Assembly (NCBI GenBank): GCA_046756245.1
Contig: JBHHVZ010000050.1
Coordinates: forward strand, 1 to 19,975
Reading direction: 5' to 3'
Length of the DNA stretch: 19,975 nucleotides
Source of the DNA: G021776435 sp046756245
GTDB taxonomy: Bacteria; Pseudomonadota; Alphaproteobacteria; Caulobacterales; Parvularculaceae
This document shows, one piece after another, positions 14,582 through 19,975 of this stretch; positions within the stretch are counted from its first letter, which is position 1, and the number at the start of each line of letters is the position of its first letter. Both the position numbers and the translations under genes were made by a program. Below the pieces are notes generated by a model. It ran no database searches. It was not told where the DNA came from and saw only the letters and a list, made by a program, of their open reading frames with translations.

Positions 14582-15064
14582 ATGACCCGCAACTGGGGCC
14601 TGCCGTCAAAACGCGAACGCGCCGCGGTTCGAAGCGCGAGAGAGGCCAAACCGCTGGCGACGCTTGCGATCAGCGTGGTGTTCGGCGTTTTCGCCGCCGC
14701 TGCGGCGGCGCTCAGCTTCGACGCTGCACAAAGTCTGTTGGCGGGCGTTTTCCATGGGTGGACGATGGTCGCGGCGGTGCTGGCCGCGGGTTTCGGTTGC
14801 TGGGCCTATGTCTGGCTGGCGCGGCCGCGTTTCGCTGCGCACTTCGACGGTCGCGGCGATGTTTTTTCCGACCTTTTGAGGTTTTACGCCCGCGCCGTGC
14901 TGGCGCTGGCCGTGCTGCTGCTGTTCGGACGGTTCAGCAGCGCGATTGTCGGCGATTTCATAAGCGTACTGGCGCTATGCGCGGCCGGCGGCGCAAGCGC
15001 GGCGGCGGCGTTCCAGACCGTGCTCGCCTTCGTGCCGAGCTACGAGGAAGAAGAAACGACCTGA
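14582..15064 (+). CDS. Four-helix membrane protein of unknown function
   Basis: I do not recognise this 160-residue protein. Four hydrophobic segments are visible at about 25-45, 58-79, 104-120 and 122-150, after a basic N-terminus (SKRERAAVRSAREAK) that should stay in the cytoplasm. The tail ends in EEEETT. GGAG lies about 9 bases before the ATG. It follows the glycosylase by 61 bases, and the two may share a transcript. It converges on the methyltransferase-like gene 17 bases downstream. Codon choice is like that of the core genes, so there is no sign of recent transfer. Confidence 0.75.
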   Translation: MTRNWGLPSKRERAAVRSAREAKPLATLAISVVFGVFAAAAAALSFDAAQSLLAGVFHGWTMVAAVLAAGFGCWAYVWLARPRFAAHFDGRGDVFSDLLRFYARAVLALAVLLLFGRFSSAIVGDFISVLALCAAGGASAAAAFQTVLAFVPSYEEEETT

Positions 15065-15081
15065 CGAGCGAATAGTTCGCC

Positions 15082-15555
15082 CTAAATCCAGCGCCGGACT
15101 CGTTTTCGATAGGCTTCGTATTCCTCGCCGAAACGGTGAGATAGATAACCCTCTTCCGGCAGAATGGCGAAATAGTGGATCGCTGCGCCCGCCGCAGCGG
15201 TCGTCGCCAGAATCCAGGCGTTCTGCGTTGCGATCGCAAAACCCGCGCCGAACAGCATGAAGGCGAGATAGATCGGATTTCGCGAATATCCATACGGCCC
15301 GTCGGTGAACAGCCTGTCCGAAGGCGTATCCGGATTAAGCGCTTCGCCGTTCGCAAAATAAATCCGGGCCGAGGCCAGCAGCAACGATACGGAAGCGAGG
15401 ATAAGAACGCCTCCGACGCCTTCGGCGGCTGCGCGCGGCAAAGGCAGGTAGCCGTCGGTCAGGATGCGCAGGATGTATCCAAGAACGAGCGCTGTTAAAA
15501 ACATCGTTTGCGGATAGACGGGAACGTTCGGGCGTTTGTCTTCGGGCTCGTTCAT
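15082..15555 (-). CDS. Isoprenylcysteine carboxyl methyltransferase-like membrane protein
   Basis: A 156-residue membrane protein of the ICMT/PEMT-like methyltransferase superfamily. The family signature is GPYGYSRNPIYLAFMLFGAG (about 86-105). It is followed by a paired helix and the C-terminal EEGYLSHRFGEEYEAYRKRV, where the conserved Glu and Arg bind S-adenosylmethionine. About four membrane helices are visible. Bacterial members have no prenylated protein substrate known to me, so the substrate is open. I chose the ATG at 15555, which begins MNEPEDKRP just after the smpB stop, rather than the longer frame to 15600 lying inside smpB. It is probably cotranscribed with dapA and smpB. Confidence 0.8.
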   Translation of the reverse strand: MNEPEDKRPNVPVYPQTMFLTALVLGYILRILTDGYLPLPRAAAEGVGGVLILASVSLLLASARIYFANGEALNPDTPSDRLFTDGPYGYSRNPIYLAFMLFGAGFAIATQNAWILATTAAAGAAIHYFAILPEEGYLSHRFGEEYEAYRKRVRRWI

Positions 15556-15557
15556 GG

Positions 15558-16034
15558 TCAACCCCGTTCGCGCAGCAGGCGTTGCTTCTGACGCGCCCAA
15601 TCGCGGTCCTTGGCGACGCTGCGCTTGTCGTGACGCTGCTTGCCTTTCGCCAGGCCGATCTCGAGCTTTACGATGCCGCGGGGCGTAAAATACATCCGCA
15701 GAGGCGCAAGCGTATAGCCTTTTCTTTCAACCGACTGGGAGAGGCGGGCGATTTCGCGCTTGTGCAGCAGCAGTTTGCGCCGCCGCTTCGGCTCATGATT
15801 CTGACGGTTGCCGGAGGAATATTCGGGGATATTGGCGTTGATCAGCCACAATCCGTCATCTTCGGGCGAAGCATAGGACTCGGCGATATTCGCCTTGCCT
15901 TCGCGCAACGCCTTGACCTCGGTGCCGGTCAGAACGAGCCCCGCCTCGACCACCTCCTCGATGAAATAGTCGTGGCGGGCGCGGCGGTTTTCCGCAATTA
16001 TTTTTCGTCCGTTATCGGACTTTGAAACGGCCAT
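15558..16034 (-). CDS. smpB: SsrA-binding protein SmpB
   Basis: SmpB binds tmRNA and guides it to stalled ribosomes in trans-translation. The 158 residues begin MAVSKSDNGRKIIAENRRARHDYFIEE. They contain the family core GLVLTGTEVKALREGKANI (about 32-50) and the basic tail KGKQRHDKRSVAKDRDW, which inserts into the mRNA channel. I start it at ATG 16034 because this is the family start and it overlaps the dapA stop by one base (TGATG). The longer frame to 16130 lies in dapA. The tmRNA gene itself is not in this window. Confidence 0.95.
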   Translation of the reverse strand: MAVSKSDNGRKIIAENRRARHDYFIEEVVEAGLVLTGTEVKALREGKANIAESYASPEDDGLWLINANIPEYSSGNRQNHEPKRRRKLLLHKREIARLSQSVERKGYTLAPLRMYFTPRGIVKLEIGLAKGKQRHDKRSVAKDRDWARQKQRLLRERG

Positions 16035-16915
16035 CAGCCTATGAGCTCCAGCCCTTCGAGCGCGGCGCGGACTTTCTGTTTGGCGGCCTCGCTCGGCGGC
16101 GCAAGCGGCAGGCGGAGCTCGTCCGAACACAGGCCCATGAGCGCCATGGCGTATTTGACCGGGCCCGGGCTGACATCGCTGAACAGCGCGCCATGCAGCG
16201 GCGCCAGTCGATCCTGCAGCGCCAGCGCCGTGACGTAGTCGCTTTCAAGGCAAGCTTCCTGCATTTCCGCGCACAGCGCAGGGACGACGTTCGACGTCAC
16301 CGATATGCAACCGCGGCCGCCCATGGCGTTGTAGCCCACCGCCGTCATGTCCTCGCCCGAAAGCTGGATAAACCCTTCTTCGCATGCCAGACGATGGCGG
16401 GCGACGCGGGCGAGATCGCCGGTCGCGTCCTTGATCCCGACGATCCGCGGCAGTTTCGACAAGGTCGCCATCGTTTCGACGGAAAGGTCGACAACCGCGC
16501 GCGGCGGTATGTTGTAAATGATAATCGGCAAGTTGACGGCATCGTGAAGCGCTGTGTAATGAGCGATCAGGCCGGCCTGGCTCGGCTTGTTGTAATAGCC
16601 CGTGACCGCCAGCAGCGCCTCGGCGCCGGCTTTCTCAGCAAATTGCGCCAGCGCGATCGCCTCTCGGGTCGAATTCGACCCGGCGCCGGCGATGACCGGG
16701 ATGCGGCCCGCCGCCGCCTCCACGCAAAGCTGCACGACTTCGCAATGCTCGTCATGGCTGAGCGTGGCCGACTCTCCGGTCGTGCCCACCGGCACGATCC
16801 CATGGCCGCCGCCTTCGATCTGCCTTTCAACGAGCCGTTCAAAACAAGCCGCATCGACCGCCCCGTTCTTGAACGGGGTGATGAGCGCCGTAATCGAGCC
16901 GTGAATTTCTGTCAT
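16034..16915 (-). CDS. dapA: 4-hydroxy-tetrahydrodipicolinate synthase
   Basis: DapA condenses pyruvate with aspartate semialdehyde at the entry to lysine and meso-diaminopimelate synthesis, supplying peptidoglycan. The 293 residues show the pyruvate-Schiff-base lysine K162 in GIKDATGD and the proton-relay residues T45/T46 (GTTGE), Y108 (GYYNKP) and Y134 (IIYNIPPR). R139 is the substrate carboxylate binder. All are intact. The Shine-Dalgarno before the ATG is weak. It is divergent from slt, 140 bases away, and leads the dapA-smpB-methyltransferase group. A cell-wall link with the neighbouring transglycosylase is plausible by function, not shown. Confidence 0.95.
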   Translation of the reverse strand: MTEIHGSITALITPFKNGAVDAACFERLVERQIEGGGHGIVPVGTTGESATLSHDEHCEVVQLCVEAAAGRIPVIAGAGSNSTREAIALAQFAEKAGAEALLAVTGYYNKPSQAGLIAHYTALHDAVNLPIIIYNIPPRAVVDLSVETMATLSKLPRIVGIKDATGDLARVARHRLACEEGFIQLSGEDMTAVGYNAMGGRGCISVTSNVVPALCAEMQEACLESDYVTALALQDRLAPLHGALFSDVSPGPVKYAMALMGLCSDELRLPLAPPSEAAKQKVRAALEGLELIG

Positions 16916-16979
16916 AATGTTTCGGGTTTATGATTATGACCGATCGATAACCTCCGCCGCGGCCTCGGGCAAGCTGGCG

Positions 16980-16994
16980 TCCGTTTCGAACGGA
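16980..16994. promoter_or_regulatory. Short inverted repeat in the dapA/slt divergent region
   Basis: TCCGTT and AACGGA flank a 3-base centre in the 140-base region between the divergent dapA and slt starts. Twelve bases to the right is TATTCT (17007-17012), a possible -10 for slt, 43 bases before its ATG. No good -35 accompanies it. The repeat could be an operator, but arms of this length arise by chance. Confidence 0.2.
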
Positions 16995-17055
16995 GGACAT
17001 TTACGCTATTCTGGGCCGGATAAGGGTCATCCTAAGGCCGGACGCGGGAGAAAGT

Positions 17056-19815
17056 ATGAAGCGGACGTCGCTGTCACGCTGGACGGTGGGATTTTTAGCC
17101 GCATTCGCGGTCGCCGCCGGCGGGGCGACGGCGGCGGTTACGCCGCGCCTGAAGCCGCCTCCGCCGCCGCCGGCCTATCTTTCCGTCGCCGATCACGCCC
17201 AAATTGAAGCGGTTCTTGACGCTATAGACCGACGCGACTGGAAGCGCGCCCGCGAGGAAGCCGAAGCCGTCGCCGACCCGATCGCCAAAAGTCTCGCGGA
17301 CTGGTTCTACTTCAACGCCGAGAACCCGAATGTGGATCTCGAGGATGCGCAGGATTTTCTTGAAGCGCATCAGGACTGGCCGGCGATATCAAGAATTCAG
17401 GCGCATGTGGAGCGCAGCGTTCTCGATTCCGTTCCGAGCGAAGACGTGCGCGCCTTTTTCGAATCCCGCGACCCTCGCACCGGCGACGGCAAGCTGGAAT
17501 TGGCGCGCGCCCTGTCCGACGTGGGACAGGAAGACGCCGCCGTCGAACTCGTGCGCAACGCCTGGATCAATCATACTTTCACTCTGTCCGAGGAACGGCG
17601 CCTGCTGGCGCGTCACGGCGGGGATCTGCGCGAAGAAGACCACGCCGCCCGCGTCGACCGATTGTTATGGGCGCGCCAGGTCACCAATTCGCGGCGCATC
17701 TATTCGAAACTGAACGCCCGCGACCGGCGTATGGCGGTCGCGCGCGCAGCGTTGCTGATGCGCGCCTCATCGGGTCCGAAACTGTTCGACAAATTGCCGC
17801 CGGATGAAAAGATGGATTCGGGCGTGCTGCACGCGGCCGTGCGTTTTTACCGCCGCACGAAAAACGAAGAACTGGCGATCGCCCTCGCCCGTCAGGCGCC
17901 GACGACGCCCGAAGCGCTGCGCAACCCGCAGGCCTGGTGGAGCGAACGCGAGCTTTTGATGCGTTGGGCGCTCAAGAACGGCCGCTTCGCCGACGCTTAC
18001 GCCATGGCCGCCGGCGCCGGGCTCGATCCGAAAGACGATTACGCTGATTTCGCCGAAGCCGAATTCGACGCCGGGTGGATCGCGCTGCGCTTCCTGAATG
18101 AACCGGAGCGCGCGGAAACCCATTTCATGGCGCTCGCCGCGGCAGTAACATCGCCCATCTCGACGGCGCGCGCGTTCTACTGGCTTGGCCGGGCGGCGGA
18201 AGCGCGCGGCGCGCGCGACCTTGCAACCGTGCGCTACAGCCGCGCGGCGGCGCATATTTACACCTATTACGGACAGTTGGCGGCCGAAAAACTCGGCGGC
18301 GCGGCGCTTGAGGCGAAATTCGCGCCGCCCACCATATCAACGCCGGCTGATCGGGCGCGGTTTACATCGCGGCCCGTGGTGGCGGCGCTGCGGATGCTGT
18401 CCGATCTCGATCGCGATCACGATTTTCTCACTTTCGCTTATCGGGTCGACGACCAGCTTGAAACGCCCGGCGAATACGCCGAGCTCGCCAAGCTCGCCGA
18501 CCGTAAAGGCGCGCCGCATATCACGGTGCGGGCCGGAAAAGTCGGCATATCGCGCGGCGCATTCGCGCCCGACGTCGTCTATCCGATGATCTTCGTGCCG
18601 GAGGAAGCGACCCGGTTCTCGCCGGCCGAAATTTTGCTCGGACTTTCAAGACAAGAAAGCGAATTTAACCCACGCGCCTACAGCCGCGCCGGCGCGCGCG
18701 GGCTGATGCAACTTCTTCCGTCTACGGCGCTTATTACGGCCCGCAAGGAAGGTCTGCGCTACTCCCGCGCCGCACTCCTCGATGATCCGGGTTATAATAT
18801 GATGATCGGCTCGGCCCATCTCTCGCATCTGTTTGAACGTTTTGACGACTCTTATGTGATGACGTTCGCCGCCTACAATGCGGGCGCGTACAGGGTTGAC
18901 CGGTGGATCGAGGAATTCGGCGATCCGCGCGATCCGAACGTTGATCCTGTTGACTGGGTCGAACTCATCCCATTTTCTGAAACGCGCAACTATGTGCAGC
19001 GCGTGCTGGAAAATACGCAAGTGTACCGCAGCAGGCTTCACGACCGCCCGATCGCCGGCAGGCTCGCCAGCGATCTCGACACCGGCGGACCGCGCGGACG
19101 CGCCGGCGCCGGCGAGCAGGTTTCGCCGGTTCTGATTCTCGCGGCCGCAAGCGTCGAACCGCAATCGCTGCCGCCGTTGCCGCGCCGCACGGCGACTTTC
19201 GCGGCCGACATTGCGCATGAGACGCCCGCCGATGCGGAAACGGCGCCGGTCGCCGATACGCCGGTTCATCCCGCAGTTCCAGAATCGGAAGCGGCCAAGC
19301 CGGGTGAATTCGTTAAGTCGAACCGAAAGGCCCGGCAAAGCCGACGCAAAGCGTCGACGCTCGAACCGGCGCCGGCGCAAACCAACGCCGGCGCTTTTAC
19401 AGCGCCGGCGACGGCGGGGAAGAACGTGACAAAAGCCGCGACGCCGCCCGCCAAGACTGAAAAGTCCAACCGCGTCACAACTGACAAACCCGCTATCATC
19501 GATGGATCGGAGAAATCGGACGCACTTGAATCGCCTGCGTCGACGCCATCTTCAAAGCCGCCGCAAATTACGTCGCCGCAAAGGACCGGCGCGATCGCCG
19601 AAACGTCACAGCCTGTAGCGCCGCCAATCCCGCGGAAGGCGCTCCCGCGTCCCGCCGTCGATGACGCCAAGACGGAGGACATCGCCGACGCTGACAGCAC
19701 GGATTCATGCAAAACCTATCGCGAATTCATCGCTGAATCCGATGAGGAGCCGTCGGCGGCCGATCTCAACGCCGGCATGCTGGCGGAGCTGCAAGGCGGC
19801 GGCGCCTGCGATTGA
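17056..19815 (+). CDS. slt: Soluble lytic murein transglycosylase with long C-terminal extension
   Basis: Cleaves the MurNAc-GlcNAc bond of peptidoglycan, forming 1,6-anhydroMurNAc, in the periplasm. The 919 residues begin with a Sec signal peptide (about 1-27, WTVGFLAAFAVAAGGATAA). A Pro run (34-39) is followed by a superhelical alpha-repeat domain (about 45-500) as in Slt70. The goose-lysozyme-like catalytic domain (about 505-665) has E534 in LSRQESEFNP, then RAGARGLMQLLPSTA and TFAAYNAGAYRV, so the active site is intact. Residues from about 666 to 919 are a low-complexity Pro/Ala/Thr/Ser/Lys-rich tail with no domain I recognise, ending in a short acidic segment with C885 and C918. Slt proteins are normally about 650-700 residues. 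GGGAGA lies 4 bases before the ATG. Confidence 0.92.
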   Translation: MKRTSLSRWTVGFLAAFAVAAGGATAAVTPRLKPPPPPPAYLSVADHAQIEAVLDAIDRRDWKRAREEAEAVADPIAKSLADWFYFNAENPNVDLEDAQDFLEAHQDWPAISRIQAHVERSVLDSVPSEDVRAFFESRDPRTGDGKLELARALSDVGQEDAAVELVRNAWINHTFTLSEERRLLARHGGDLREEDHAARVDRLLWARQVTNSRRIYSKLNARDRRMAVARAALLMRASSGPKLFDKLPPDEKMDSGVLHAAVRFYRRTKNEELAIALARQAPTTPEALRNPQAWWSERELLMRWALKNGRFADAYAMAAGAGLDPKDDYADFAEAEFDAGWIALRFLNEPERAETHFMALAAAVTSPISTARAFYWLGRAAEARGARDLATVRYSRAAAHIYTYYGQLAAEKLGGAALEAKFAPPTISTPADRARFTSRPVVAALRMLSDLDRDHDFLTFAYRVDDQLETPGEYAELAKLADRKGAPHITVRAGKVGISRGAFAPDVVYPMIFVPEEATRFSPAEILLGLSRQESEFNPRAYSRAGARGLMQLLPSTALITARKEGLRYSRAALLDDPGYNMMIGSAHLSHLFERFDDSYVMTFAAYNAGAYRVDRWIEEFGDPRDPNVDPVDWVELIPFSETRNYVQRVLENTQVYRSRLHDRPIAGRLASDLDTGGPRGRAGAGEQVSPVLILAAASVEPQSLPPLPRRTATFAADIAHETPADAETAPVADTPVHPAVPESEAAKPGEFVKSNRKARQSRRKASTLEPAPAQTNAGAFTAPATAGKNVTKAATPPAKTEKSNRVTTDKPAIIDGSEKSDALESPASTPSSKPPQITSPQRTGAIAETSQPVAPPIPRKALPRPAVDDAKTEDIADADSTDSCKTYREFIAESDEEPSAADLNAGMLAELQGGGACD

Positions 19816-19884
19816 TCCTTTCGCCCCTCTCGCAAACCCGCTCCGGCCTTGCCATGCCGGCGAAAAACAGGCAGTACCGGCGGC

Positions 19885-19975
19885 GGAGAGGTGGCCGAGC
19901 GGTCGAAGGCGCTCCCCTGCTAAGGGAGTATGGGTCAAAAGCCCATCGAGGGTTCGAATCCCTTCCTCTCCGCCA
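19885..19975 (+). tRNA. tRNA-Ser (anticodon GCU)
   Basis: A complete class II tRNA. The acceptor arms GGAGAGG (19885-19891) and CCTCTCC (19965-19971) pair fully, followed by discriminator G and an encoded CCA at the very end of the window. The anticodon stem is 19912-19916 with 19924-19928, and the loop CTGCTAA gives anticodon GCT (19919-19921), reading AGC and AGU. The long variable arm (about 19929-19947) is the serine hallmark. The T arm contains GGTTCGAATCC. It follows slt by 69 bases on the same strand. Confidence 0.97.

Noticed and set aside
15065..15081. Small inverted repeat GCGAA/TTCGC between convergent genes as a terminator
   Set aside because: Only five base pairs and no T tract on either side.
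16022..16933. 303-codon open frame on the plus strand opposite dapA
   Set aside because: Antisense shadow; dapA has all catalytic residues in the other strand.
19849..19877. Possible TTGCCA-17-CAGTAC promoter for the tRNA gene
   Set aside because: The -10 match is poor and transcription would begin at the tRNA's first base, leaving no usual leader.
19885..19975. tRNA-Ser as an attachment site of an integrated element
   Set aside because: No integrase or repeated tRNA 3' end is visible, and the window stops at the tRNA's last base.

Overview
The window is chromosomal DNA from a G+C-rich Alphaproteobacterium. The best evidence is gene order. The leftward series folK / rpoZ-rel-pyrE-pdxJ-acpS-lepB-rnc-era, with recO and parC beyond it and slt / dapA-smpB on the other side, is the arrangement I know from this class. 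The protein sequences look like the Hyphomonadales, Parvularculales or Caulobacterales side of the class, but the family cannot be fixed from the sequence alone. Almost everything here is core housekeeping. There is no prophage, insertion sequence, CRISPR array or toxin-antitoxin pair.

Left part (1-5430). The leftward gene parC ends in a strong hairpin terminator that contains its stop codon. Next come a small rightward membrane-anchored protein of unknown function and the leftward recO. Between recO and era sit two accessory genes facing each other: an exported metallo-beta-lactamase-fold hydrolase (+) and a compact protein-kinase-like protein (-). The kinase gene has clearly lower G+C than its neighbours. 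These two genes, and the small protein between recO and parC, break up the usual rnc-era-recO-parC run.

Central part (5475-12565, all on the minus strand). This is a tightly packed probable operon, rpoZ-rel-pyrE-pdxJ-acpS-lepB-rnc-era. Many junctions overlap or are under 30 bases. It joins RNA polymerase omega, (p)ppGpp control, pyrimidine and pyridoxal-phosphate synthesis, acyl carrier protein activation, signal peptidase, and rRNA/ribosome maturation (RNase III, Era). A candidate promoter lies just upstream of rpoZ. The most unusual feature of the window is at the rnc-era junction. A 32-codon mini-ORF begins inside the rnc stop region and ends on the era start codon. It encodes a decayed or repurposed copy of Era's own N-terminus, and the era start lies in the arm of an 11-bp inverted repeat.

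Right part (12627-19975). folK (-) diverges from a NYN-domain RNase-like gene (+), which overlaps a family 5 uracil-DNA glycosylase that probably starts at TTG. A four-helix membrane protein (+) faces the leftward group dapA-smpB-isoprenylcysteine methyltransferase-like. Divergent from dapA is a soluble lytic transglycosylase with an unusual disordered C-terminal extension of about 250 residues. A complete tRNA-Ser(GCU) ends exactly at the window edge. No gene-free stretch exceeds 300 bases; the longest are about 150 bases (2290-2440) and 140 bases (16916-17055).
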